This document shows, one piece after another, positions 45,549-56,228 of a DNA stretch of 64,000 bases (its first letter is position 1; every line of letters begins with the position of its first letter). The stretch is taken from NCBI RefSeq assembly GCF_000226095.1, contig NC_016474.1:2294001-2358000 (forward strand), read 5' to 3'. Both the position numbers and the translations under genes were made by a program. The notes beneath the pieces were generated by a model, which had not been told where the DNA came from, did not search any database, and saw only the letters and a list, made by a program, of their open reading frames with translations. This DNA comes from Thermothelomyces thermophilus ATCC 42464 (taxonomy: Eukaryota; Ascomycota; Sordariomycetes; Sordariales; Chaetomiaceae).

Positions 45549-47469
45549 TCACCTCCCGCCCGCAACGCTCACGAAGCTCCCCTCGGCGTCCACGACCTGC
45601 GCCTCGGCGATCCACCCGGCCTCGACCGCGAACCGCACCACCTCCCCGGCGCTGGGGAAGCTCAGCACGCCCCGGGGCGCGCCCGGGTCCAGGTGGGCCC
45701 AGAGCTCCCTCGTCTCCGTGCGGAAGCGCCTGAGCTCGCGCGCGTCCCCGGCGAAGTGGCGGACCAGGTAGGCGTACAGGTAGGCGAGCCAGAGGACGTT
45801 GGTGTACGGGTGGTAGCCGCGCCACGAGATGGGCCCGCCCGAGCCCGCGCCCGAGCCCGCGCCCGAGCCCGCGGCCGGCGGGTACGGCGTCGCGTGGTCC
45901 CGCGGCGACGGGCGTGCCACCCGGTCGCCGTGTATCAGGTATGACCGCATCTGTCGGTAGACCTGGCACTGCGGCGCGTGCGTCGACTGGAACAGCGACA
46001 GGTCCTTCTCCAGGTCGTACGCCACCACCGAAGCCTCTGCTGCTGGTGGTGGTGTTGGTGGTGGTGAAGATGATGAGGATGATGATGATGGTGATGGTGA
46101 TGATGGTGAGGGGGGGTTGGGGTCGGTGGCGCGGGAGAGGCCGTAGTCGAGAATGGTAATGTCGAGGCCGGAGTGACCGAATTTGTAGGTGGTCTCAGTA
46201 GTTGTGGTGGTGGTGGCACTGCTGCTGCTGCTCTCTGGCAGAGTGGTGGGTGGGCGGACGCGTCGGATGCAGAGATTGCCTTCGTGGAGGTCGCGGTGCT
46301 GTATCCACGATGGAAAGGGGGAGGGGGGGGTTTCGGTTAGCAACACAAGTTGGTGGTACCAGGGTTCAATCAGACCGAAGGGTAACAGAAGGCGAGAGAA
46401 AAAAAAAAAAAAAAAAGAAAGAAAAAGAAGAAGGGGAGAGCAGGCTTACCTCGAACTCTATTAGGTCTTCTGCCCGTGCCAGGGCAAGCGCCGTGTGGAA
46501 GAAGATATCCCACACCTGGCTGATCGAGGTCAGCTCAAAGTCCTCCAGCGCCGTGCCGGCGTCGCCCAGCTCGACCACGAGGAAGCGGGTGTCGTCCAGG
46601 TACCGGCTCGGCGAGGGGTAGAACTGCAGCCGGTCCGGGTCCTTGCGCTTCATGCGGCGGTGGAAGGCCTGGTGCGTCTCGAGGAGGACCTTGGGCGCCT
46701 TGCCCTTGACCACGTACTGCTCCTTGTAGACGACGAAGCCGGGAATGCCGGCGAGCCACTCCGAGATCCTGAGCTCCCCCCGCATGTCCTCTTCCGAATG
46801 CGGCTCTTCGTCGACCAGGCCGGAGCGCTCCTGCGCCTTGGTCTGCGGCTTGATGGGCGACTCCAGCCGGACGACCTTGATGATGGATGTCCCGTGCTCG
46901 TTGGTTACGCGGTAGACCTCGGCGTACGAGGCCTCGGCGATCTTTTCTATGCGCGCGCCGGGAGGACAGACGTCGGCCCAGGTGAGCACGCGCAGGCCGT
47001 CGTAGACCGACTCCTCCACTTCCGTTTCTGTCTCTTCAGTCTCTTCTGCTTGTGCGCCCGCTTCTGTTTCGGGCTCCTCCCTCCCGTCCCGGGAATGCTG
47101 CGGGACCTCCCCCACGGCTGCTAAATCGTCCTTAGCAGCCTCCCTCTCCAGCTCTGCCTGCAGCTCTGATCGGCGCGGCCGCGTTCGTGTCCCATGCCCC
47201 TTGGCGCGAGCTGTGTCCTCGAGCCTGGTGGAACGCAACTGCTGTGCTAGCTCGCTAACGTCATCGACCGGGGTCGGAGCATCTCCGACATCTGGCCTCG
47301 TTTCAGGGGCGGGTTGGATCTCCGGCGTTGGTCCCGGCCCGAGCCCCGGCTCCGGCTCCGGCTCCCGGTCAGATTTGACCGGTGACTTCGGCAACTGGGC
47401 AAAGAGGATCTCAGCCGTCTGTTTCCGGGTGCTCCTCCCATACTTGCGTACTGTCGTTGTTCGCGCCAT
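45549..47469 (-). CDS. Haspin-type histone H3 kinase
   Basis: Exons 46450-47469 and 45549-46298 encode 589 residues. The 151-base phase-0 intron splits just before the catalytic loop. Haspin phosphorylates histone H3 Thr3 at mitotic centromeres. The N-terminal ~165 residues are disordered with Glu/Pro repeats. The kinase domain starts at VLTWADVCPPG and has the haspin glycine-loop variant IAEASYAEVYRV, Lys in TSIIKVVRLE, the catalytic HRDLHEGN (from residue 341) and DYGLSR at 391 in place of DFG, which is the haspin hallmark. The domain ends with the haspin C-terminal helices (YTNVLWLAYLYAYLV). Two low-complexity inserts (Ser/Thr near 363-380 and a Ser/Pro run after DYGLSR) are encoded by trinucleotide repeats. 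The latter falls in the activation region and is probably longer than in relatives. Confidence 0.93.
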
Positions 47470-48131
47470 TGCGATTTAAACTGCGTTCAGTAATCGCCTT
47501 CCTTGGTTGTCTAGATTGCCGATTGCCGATTGTTGGAAACGGCGGATGTGGGGGCGGAATGGTCACTTTTGATTTGCGTTTACACTCCGTGCTTCCCAAT
47601 TTGGTTGTCAGGGCAACCGACTGCAGACTGCGGCGTTTTCTTATCATTCTCGCACAATCGTGTGCTTAACAATGCAATCAACCAAAAATCTCTGGCATCT
47701 TCAAATTCAACCTGTCCTTGACGGAGGATATGCTTAAAGCGAAACCTTGTAAATTGTCACGACAAACGGCAAAAGTATGAAGGATGTGTGAGAGACGGGA
47801 GGATGGTGACACAGCAATGATGAGACTTGTAGATGCCAGCGCCCTCCTCAAAAAGGCAATCAGATCGATTCCTCGTCAAAGCCATGGCTTCGGAGGCGCG
47901 AAAGTGAAAAATAATCAAAGGGGAAGCCCAACCATTTTTGCTCGAGTAAACATTACTGCATGTACCAAAAATGCAACTCCCGTACAGATACAGCCGCTTA
48001 AAAACAGCCGACCCCCCTTCAATCAGCACACAGAGACAACGTGTGAGCAAGCTCCCCCCTTCTAGCGCGAAAAACCCACGTACGCCATGCCAAACCTCGG
48101 GCAAGCCACCCTGGCCAAATCGGCGAGTCTC
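47470..48131. other. Haspin promoter and 3' spacer of the CCDC47-like gene
   Basis: No gene is seen. Confidence 0.4.
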
Positions 48132-49633
48132 CTAGGCCCTCAGGGTCTGCTTCTTCATGCTCCTCTTCAGCTCCCTCTCGCGCTCGCGCTCGAGGTACTT
48201 CTTCTGGGCCTTGGCGTCGAGGGCGTTGAGCTCCTGGTCGCGCTTGGCCTTCTTGGCGCGCTCCCTCTCCGCGGCGAGCTCCTCGGCCCGGCTCTCCTTC
48301 TCGGCCTTCTCGATCTGCTTGGCCGTCGCGTCGCGCGCCGCCTTGACCTTGCGCAGCACCTCGGGACGGAAGTGTCCCACCTGCACCAGCTTGTCCGTCA
48401 GGCGCAGGAAATACCGGAAGAGGGGCACCAGGTTGGTGTAGTCGTTGTTGGACGGCAGGTGGTACTTGAGGAAGATGCGCTTGCGGGGGGTCGTCTCGTT
48501 GAGCCTGGTGCCCGGTGTCTTATTAGCATCGGGACGAGCTGGACACGGTCGTGCAAGAGAGCCGGAGGGGGGGTAGTATGCTTACGTCTTGGGCTTTTCA
48601 GTCGGCTGGTCGGAGACGATGAGATATTCGAACAGGTCCCCGGCAGCCTCGGCGAGTTTGATCAACTCCGGAGTAAGCAGAGCATCGGTGATCTCGGCGC
48701 TCTCGGTCATGACGGTCAGCCAGTTGGGCAGCTTGGGGTTGTCCTTGGTCACGGTGAGCGACACGTCGTAGCGGTCATCGCGGACCTGCTTCATGCACTC
48801 CTTGTGAACCAGAGCCCACACGAAGCCGTCATAGGTGCTCTTGCCATCCTTGCTGCGCACTTCCGGGGCACCGGGAATGGTGGGAACGAGGAGCGACTCC
48901 TTTCCGTCGAAGGGGTACAGGATGGCCTCGGCGACGTCGTGCGTCTCGGCGACGCTGTCGAAGAAGAAGGCGGCCACTTTCTCGAAGAGCACGGTAAGCG
49001 GGTTGAAGCGCTTCAGGAGAGTGAGCTTCACATCGACAAAGGCGACGTTGGCACGGCCGGTCGCGTAGATGGCGAACTCGAACAGGCTCTTCTCCTTGAT
49101 CAGGCTGTCGCTCTGAGCCTCGTCGGTCACGACGACCGACTGCAGGAGCGCATCCCCCTTCTTGTCGGCCGCGGCGAGAGGCACGCCAGAGAAGCCAACC
49201 GAGGCAAACTCGGCAGCCAGCGGGGCGGCGTGGGCGCGAATCCACTTCCTCGCCTTGTTCCGGTTCAGGCGAGCGCCGAAGAGATGGAGGATCAGCACGG
49301 CGGCGATGATGGAGAGGATGACGCCCTCGGCCTTGAACTCGGACAGGCTGTAGCGCTCGTGGACTCTGTACCACTTGGTGTAGGGCCGCACGGTCTGACC
49401 GGCGCCCAAGGCAGTTGACGTCGAGGACTCGGCCGCGACGGGAACCGGAGACGGATCGGCGGTAGTCTGGGAGAACTCGGCAAAGTCTGCGGCGTTCGAG
49501 GTCAGCATCATAGGAGCTCCCGAGAAAAGCAGTGAATCCAAAGATCGATGTACTTACCCGGATCGACGCTAGCCGCGTCAGGCTTGGGGGCCGACGGTTT
49601 GCCCCCAAAGAGGTTGTTGAGCACACTCGCCAT
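48132..49633 (-). CDS. CCDC47/PAT10-like ER membrane protein (DUF1682)
   Basis: Exons 49558-49633, 48586-49486 and 48132-48504 encode 449 residues. Both introns (71 and 81 bases) carry good signals. In animals CCDC47 belongs to the PAT complex, which guides polytopic proteins beside Sec61. The fungal protein is the DUF1682 homologue. There is one clear membrane helix, GVILSIIAAVLILHLFGARL, preceded by a short lumenal part and followed by a cytosolic domain (RKWIRAHAAPLAAEF to WLTVMTES). The chain ends in a long basic/acidic helix with Lys, Arg and Glu (ERERAKKAKRDQELNALDAK), the ribosome-facing coiled coil of this family. The C-terminal motif NETTPRKRIFLKYHLP joins correctly across the last intron. 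Confidence 0.9.
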
Positions 49634-50238
49634 TGTGCTTGTCGCCTTGTGTCGTGGCTTTTGGTGCGCGACGGCGACAGGGGGAAAGTTGAGCTCTGGA
49701 GAAAACCAATCAATTGGATTTGAAGGCCCGTGCTTTCTGGCTGCGACAATGCGTGCAAGTGGCTCCACCCATCGTGGGTTGGGGGATTTCCATTATGGAG
49801 TGTACCACCCCAACTTGAACTGCGGGGACATTCCGGATTACGGACGTACATTACCTAATCCCTGATTGCACGCTTGTTGAACAATGCAATGACCACGGTG
49901 GGAAGAGCAGCCCTCGGGAGGTTTTCCATGGCTTCCTAAAAAGAAAGGAAGAGATAACTTTGAGAAAAAATGGAGGAGAAAGATGCGAACAAAAAACATT
50001 AGAAAAAGGAGCATTGCGTAGGCAAATGAATACAGCTCGTATTTGGAAACGGAGATACATTGCCGTATAAGGCGAGAACTACAAAACGGTACGGCATGGA
50101 GCAGGTGAGAGGCACGACGTGGAGAGCTTTGTCATGATAGAAGGATGCTTAATTCGGGGGAAAACATACAAGAGTCCAACCCTATGTGACGTATATATAA
50201 ACAATGATCAACCTCTTGAGGTTGTCCTGTACATACAA
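49634..50238. other. Spacer between CCDC47-like promoter and ECM15-like gene
   Basis: It contains GGATTACGGA near 49834, a relative of the recurrent spacer motif. No gene is seen. Confidence 0.4.
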
Positions 50239-50833
50239 TCAAGCCGATTGCTCATCCTTGGCGAGGATGTCCTGAACCCGCTTCACCTTTTGCTCGGCCG
50301 TTTGAGCCTTGTCGGTCCTTTTTTTTTTGGCGATCAATCTTGTTAGCCTTTCAGAAATCCGGCGCCAAATGTGCGGGGAAGAGGCCGATGGGCTGCTCAC
50401 CGGGAACCGACTCGCATCGACGTCTGGATCCGCACGGCGCCCGTCTGGTGCACGACCGTATGGGCCTGTCCAATGACCTTCATGACTTCGTCCCAGCTTC
50501 CCTCTGTTGGTTCGGGGGTGAGTCAGACTTTGCGAAGCTTCGAGCAAGCAGGCGCATATGGGAACAGTAACGGCCAAGGCAAGAAGTGGCCCTTGACGCA
50601 CCAACTGTCGTCCCGGCAGAGTGCATCGTATGACGCAGCCCGCTGGCCCTGAGTACCTTCTGTACCTCGGCGACTTCCCGCGCGACAGAGACGTTGCCGG
50701 TACCAATCTGAAAAGAATGGCTCGTCAGGCTGACTCGACATGTCACGGCGAGGTAGGACCTTACGGGTACGAGACAGAAGTCCACATAGCACATGGACGG
50801 GGTCGGGATCTGCGAGTAATCCGTGGTGCTCAT
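50239..50833 (-). CDS. ECM15: ECM15-like MTH1187/YkoF-family protein
   Basis: Four small exons (50765-50833, 50602-50707, 50401-50503, 50239-50317) encode 118 residues. The family (UPF0045/DUF77) forms ferredoxin-like tetramers. Related bacterial members bind thiamine or its precursors; yeast Ecm15 has no settled role. Family marks are CYVDFCLVPIGTG at the N-terminus, the SVAREVAEVQKVLRASG helix, HTMHSAGTTVEGSWDEV and the C-terminal VRIQTSMRVGSRTDK. The last intron ends in an A-rich acceptor (AAAAAG). The start has only 22 codons before the first intron. All frames join without stops. It shares its strand with both neighbours. Confidence 0.88.
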
Positions 50834-51745
50834 CTTGTATCGGGCTTGTGATGAAGAGAAGTAGCGAGAGGCTTGGCGGTTAGTTGAGTGGTAGTACAAT
50901 GCGAGAATAGATCTGGGCAATTGGTGTCGGAAAGGAGACCGTGATGTCATCATAAGAGGTCGGAAGTCTAGTGGAGGAGGGAGGGGTATGCGAGAACAGC
51001 AGCGGGAAAGCGCAGGAGTGCTGCACGGAATGACAAGAGCTCCACCAAACAGCAACAACCCGCGAACTCGCACCTTGACCACCAGGGATGATCCAAAGAA
51101 ACTAACAAGTCGTCCTGGTTTGAATCAATTTATTTTATTTACCGAGTACAATTTCAGAATTTTGATATCTCAATGCTTCCCCCCAACCCGACCTTGCGAT
51201 GCTCTCCAAACCAGACACACAAACGCCACACACCAGAATTATCCCGAGTGTGCCTTGTGGCCCCGAGATGACGGCAGATGGCCGCTTGCAGTCGACAACG
51301 AACTGCGACAAACATGTTTTGGGGGAGATGATGTTGAATGCAGCATAGCCGATCGAGAGCTGGGGTAAGAAATTCCAAGAGGACTTAGTAGTAGTAATGA
51401 GAGCAGAGGGAATCAGCAAGCCGACGTGGGCGGTAACGATGTGCCAGCACTTCGATGGGATGCAAAAAAATACCGGATACTCGACCAAACCATTCCGTTT
51501 TGAACGCCCAGCCCCAGACATCAGACTTCCAAACCCTCCAACGTCCGTAAGACCCCTTTTCACCTGGCCCATTGTTCCCATCCGTCCCGCGGCAACGCCG
51601 AAAATCAGAGCAGAAACACCAAAGGAGCCGGACTGCGACTGCGAGCTCGCACATACCGTAACCCCCGCCAACGGTTCCCCCCAGAGAGTCGAGCGTGGTA
51701 GGATGCGGAAAAACCAGCCGGCGTGCGCAGCTCGTTCCGTCGGCA
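50834..51745. other. Spacer between ECM15-like and membrane-protein genes
   Basis: No gene is seen in 0.9 kb. Confidence 0.4.
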
Positions 51746-53631
51746 TCAGCGCGCGAGACATTCGGCCCCGAAAACAGCCGCGCTCCCCAGCCCTAGGCCC
51801 CCAACCGCCGTCAAGCCCCACGTGAGCGCGGCCGCCTCCCAGTCAAAGTCGTCCTCCGGCACGACGTCGCCGAGGCCGACATCGGCCCGGGCCGCGGGCG
51901 TAGGCCGGTACGTCTCCTCCTCCGGTTCCAGGTCGGCTCGGTCCTGGCCCGGGCCGGGCTCGGGTTCAGGCTCGGGTTCGGATTTGGCCTTCTTCGGCCG
52001 GCCGCGGCGCTTCGGGGCTTGCTGCTGGGCGGCGGCATCCTCGGAAGGGCCGTCCGCGCTCCCGGCGCTCGACACGCTCGGTCTCTTCTGACGGCCGCGG
52101 CGGCGCAGCGTCATGGAGAGCGGAGGGATGCCGTTCGACGGCGCCGCCGCCGCCGCCGCCACCGCCGCCTCCTCCCGCGCCCGGGCGGGGCGAGGCGTCT
52201 CGGTTGTTTTCCCCCGCTTGCCACCGCCGCTTCTACCGCTGCCGCCGCGGGACGGGGAAGTCGAGTAGTTGTGCAGCGCGCGCAACATGTTGCCGACGTC
52301 GGTCGACCGCACGGCCGCCCAGAGACCCAGGCTGAGGGCGCAGAGCAGGGCGTCCCTGCCGGCGGCGGCAACGGCCGGGTGGTCGGTCATGGAGCCGAGC
52401 ACCTTCTCGGCTGCCGTTGCCGTGCGCTCCCATTTCGAGCGCTTCTCGGTGTCGAGGGGGATCTTGATGCTGTGACGGTGCCTGTGGGAATCGGGGAGAT
52501 TGAAGAGCAGGGCCGAGACGGTCGTCTTAGCGTGCAGCAGGCCGCTCGCGGCCGAGATCAGGTTGAAGAGCTTGATCACGTCGGGATAGGCGTCGTGCGG
52601 GTCAGCGTGAACGACGCCCCAGGACGCCGGAGCAATGGCAGGCAAGACCAGCGGTGCGAGGGTCAAGAGCTTGGTCAGGAGAACGGCGTTTGGGAACGAC
52701 GGCGTCCCCGCAGTGGCAGGGAGCCAGAATGTCACCAGGTAGTTGAGAACTAGGGGGGCAACGATCAGCGATAGCTTTGGGAACCAGTTGTTAGGCTTCT
52801 TCGGAAGCAGGCGATGGAAAACTCGGGCAATCCTGGTCGAGTTAGACGGGGGGCTGCTTTTTCTTCCTCCTTTCTGCGCGGGAGTAAACACTTGCCTCGT
52901 CTCTTGGGCTGGAATCGGCGCTGGTGTTTGGAGAAGGGCGACGTAGAACAGGTTCTGGGCAAAGGACAGGCTGACTAGATGCGGCAGCAGAGCATGTGCC
53001 CATAGGTGCGGTATCCTGCGGCGACGACCCTCGACGGCCAGAAGCGCGGTCCATGATATTGTCGCGAGGTCAACCTGCTGTCCCCACCACAACCTCGGCG
53101 TCTCCTCGGCGATGATCTCCAGGGCATCGAGGAAAACCGGAGTGTCGCTCAGCCAGTGTTTCAGGTACAGAGCGGGTCCATCCCGACCGATATTAAACAG
53201 ACTACTGTTCTGTTAGTCCGCGAACTTCACTTTCGGGGGGCGCCACGGTGGAAGCATACGACTCGGGAACGTCGACACCCCTTTCCGACGCCCACACTTT
53301 GTATGACAGTGTCAGATATTCGAGGCTCGAAGTCACGGCAAACACCAACCCGAGAGCCGCCAGGCTCCCAAAGACGACGGTGAGCTTGGAGCGCTCCGCT
53401 GTGCGGGTCCGCGTGTCCTGCGCAGGCCCCAGCGCCTTGTGGGACCGATAGAGGCTTCGCCAAACGGTGTAGGAAACGTATGCGGCCGCAGCGATACGGA
53501 AGGCTGCAAGGAACAGAGGTATAGGACTTTGGTATTCATCATTGTAAGTTACTACTCTATCGAAAAACAACCCGAGGATGTTGAATGTCTTGAACTTACC
53601 TTGCGTGATGTTCAACTTCCACCGGCGCCAT
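51746..53631 (-). CDS. Multi-pass membrane protein with AT-hook-like motif
   Basis: Best model: exons 53600-53631, 53260-53556, 52896-53204 and 51746-52832, 574 residues. The start is MAPVEVEHHA. Hydrophobic helices are spread over the first ~370 residues (IPLFLAAFRIAAAAYVSY, VVFGSLAALGLVFAVTSSL, LSLIVAPLVLNYLVTFWLP and others). Next come a Ser/Gly-rich loop, the basic motif RRGRPKKAK (an AT-hook core, RGRP), an Glu/Pro run and a final hydrophobic helix before the stop (LTWGLTAVGGLGLGSAAVF). I do not recognise the family; similar uncharacterised proteins are widespread in Sordariomycetes, as far as I recall. One of the introns (52833-52895, 63 bases) fits a GC-AG type; without it the frame is also open and adds 21 residues. 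The AT-hook on a membrane protein suggests, but does not show, an inner nuclear membrane role. Confidence 0.75.
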
Positions 53632-54662
53632 CTCTCCCTCTTTGTGAGATTTCTAGTTGTCAAAGATCTAATCAGGATGAGAGTGGAACGTTTCAGGTAT
53701 GGTGGTCCTCAGCATGTTTCCACCAAATGTTGCTGTCATTTCGTGTTCTGCGAGTTGACTGCGCTGGAAGCACGCGGGTGATAATGGGGTGCATATGACG
53801 ACGTCATTGACCTGGTTGGCTCTTTGATAGTTGATGCTTATCTAACTATCCCTCTGCTGCAGGCGTTTCCCACGCAAAGTGCTACGATGTAACGTTATTA
53901 CGGATTACAAGCACATACCTTACATACGTATACTCGTAAAATACGAAACATCATACATACGATATCTACGGAGTACCATCCGTTCTTTCCATCCCATCTG
54001 TCATCAACCTCACAAGGTACGTAGAATGTAAAGGCATCCTGACCAGTGAATCTCTGCCGAAGCATCAAAAATTAAACTAGCCTGGCAAGGTCTCTTTTTC
54101 ATGACCGTTGACGTTTAGTTCCGAAAGAGAAGCGTGCTTTTCTCAAAACGGCATGCCAGTGACGCGAAACCGCCGAACAACACCGTACCGTAGATGCTCA
54201 CTAGCCAATCGACATGTGCGACCAGGATCCTGGGGGAATGGATCTAGCCAGTCCTCCACGCCTTCCCGTGTTTACGTACGGCACTTTTTGCTTTTTAGTG
54301 CACCAGCGGAGGGGGGAAACACATCATCCATCAGTAAACGACCGCAGGTTTGCACTGCGACGGACCCGAAAACAGGTAGCGGCGACAGCACGCCAACAAT
54401 GCCGCGAGTGCATGTCATAGATAATGATACACGGAATACCCGGCCCGTCTATCCTTCGCCATATTATCTTCTTAGAGAGACGTGATCTGGATTCCTTACA
54501 TAGCCTTCTTCATTTCCCTCTTTAAACCCTTCATGACACAACCATACCAATTCCTACCCAAACGCCCTCCCATTCCCTCAAAGGTGGTGGCACATACGAA
54601 CGATAAAAAAAACAAAAAAAAAAACACCTTTGTCCGCCAGGCCGCCGCCGCCGTCTTTGAGC
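53632..54662. other. 1-kb spacer
   Basis: It holds TACGGATTAC (53899-53908) and TACGGAGTA (53967-53975) with TACATACG repeats between. No gene is seen. Confidence 0.45.
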
Positions 54663-56228
54663 TCAATCTCGCTCCTTGGAGTACTGGATGCTGTACTCGA
54701 CCGTCTTTTGGATCCCCGTTATGTTCGGATCCTTTGGCGGTGCCGGGGTGCCCCGCAGGATGGTCTCCTCGCTGCCCGTGTGGGAGCTGGGCCGGCGTAT
54801 GGTGGCGAGGTTCTCGCCCTGGGACTTGACTCCGCCGAGCTCCATCCAGTCGTGGCGGGCGTCGGCGCCGTCGGGCCGGCTCTGGCTCCGCTGCGTGTTG
54901 TTGGTGCGCGACCGGCCGGTGCCGTAGCCCGGGGCGCCGTAGCTGCCGTAGCTGCCGTAGTGCTTGCTGCCGAGCCCCGGGATGAGCTTGACCGCCAAGG
55001 GACGGAGGATCGGCAGGCACGAGCAGACGATGGCGACGTTGGGCTCGACAATGGTCCACATGACGTTGTCGATGTTGTACGTGTTGTCGGGGCTCGTGGC
55101 GAAGATGTCGAGCGTCGTGACGCGCAGGCACGAGGTGACGACGGCAAAGATGCCGATGGCGAAGACGGCCATGAGGGCGATCTTTTGGGCTCTGGGCGCC
55201 CCGAGCTTCCAGATCAGGGGCATCGGCAGCAGGAGGATGATGATGTCGGTGGCGATGGAGAAGCCCGCGTTGGCGAACCAGAACTTGGCCGTGTCGATGC
55301 AGGTACCCGGCGTGGACTTGTCGAAGGCGCGGATCATGGGCCGGCACTGGAAGATGGTGACCAGGATCGAGGCCACGCAGTACATGGCGACGATGGTGAG
55401 GAGCGCCCAGCACGACCAGCGGAACCAGTGGACAATGAAAAACAGGCGCAGGTAGAGAAGCAGGATGCAGCACTTGACGAGGTTGATGGTGGCCTTGTAC
55501 GTGACCTGCGCCATGAAAAAGTACTAGAAGTTGCCGTGCCATCACTGTCAGTTGTGGCACTTCATTGGATAAGAGCAGTCCCCCTTTTCTTCTTCCCCTG
55601 TCGTTGTTTTGGGGATTCGGCCTACCTTGTTGGTTTCAAATCTGTCGTGATCATTTATCGTGGCCCAGTGTCTTCCCATTCCGTACTGACAAGCTGCAAG
55701 CCATCGTGCGTTAGCATGAAATCCATTCCTCGTGGTAGTTCTGCATCAACGGGAAGAGTTGCACATCCCTCCCTCCCTCCCCCTTTTTTTTTCGCAAAAA
55801 AAAATTGCGAAAAAAAAACGGGGAGAGCAAGAGAGAAAAAAAGATAGATCAGAGAGGGATAGGAGTAGAGAGGTGGAGATGGGAGGAAAGAAGTAAAAGA
55901 TGACAAAAGGTTCTCTTACACCCTACGAGGAAACCACTGGTCAGAAGCGCGAAGATCTGTCGCTCGTCGGTCAGCAACTCGAACCTCGAACCGTCGATTG
56001 TGGCTTCAGGATCGACAGGGCGTGATTCCGGGGGACGGTGCCACTCACGAGGGCGACGATGGCGGTCCAGTCGTCGGCACCCAGCTTTCCTCCGGTTCCC
56101 AGGCGAGCCCATATTCGCAGGCCCATCAAGACGGGGCAGATGACGAAGAAGACGGCCGCGGGAATGTACACCAGGTGCGCTCTGTCACCGTCCGGGTCGA
56201 ACGCCGGCGCTGTCTCGGATCCCGCCAT
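54663..56228 (-). CDS. Pth11-like seven-helix membrane protein (fungal rhodopsin domain)
   Basis: Four exons (56049-56228, 55927-55956, 55626-55685, 54663-55523) encode 376 residues. Exons 2 and 3 have only 30 and 60 bases. The helices fit the fungal rhodopsin/Pth11-like domain: AHLVYIPAAVFFVICPVLMG, VALIFALLTSGFLYGMGRH, CCILLLYLRLFFIVHWF and others, then the family block IFQCRPMIRAFDKSTPGTC, with the conserved Cys pair and TIVEPNVAIVCSCLPILRPL. The ~100-residue C-terminal tail is cytosolic and Ser/Gly-rich with YGSYGSYG repeats. No extracellular CFEM domain is present. Members are candidate receptors for host or surface cues, but many are unassigned. The exon joins were fixed by phase and the conserved YGMGRH segment. 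Confidence 0.88.

Noticed and set aside
48087-49418. A long plus-strand frame across the CCDC47-like gene
   Set aside because: It has Leu/Gly-rich shadow composition. The minus-strand gene has conserved joins and signals.
54630-55847. A 405-codon plus-strand frame over the Pth11-like gene
   Set aside because: It is a shadow of the GC-rich exon and lacks recognisable domains.
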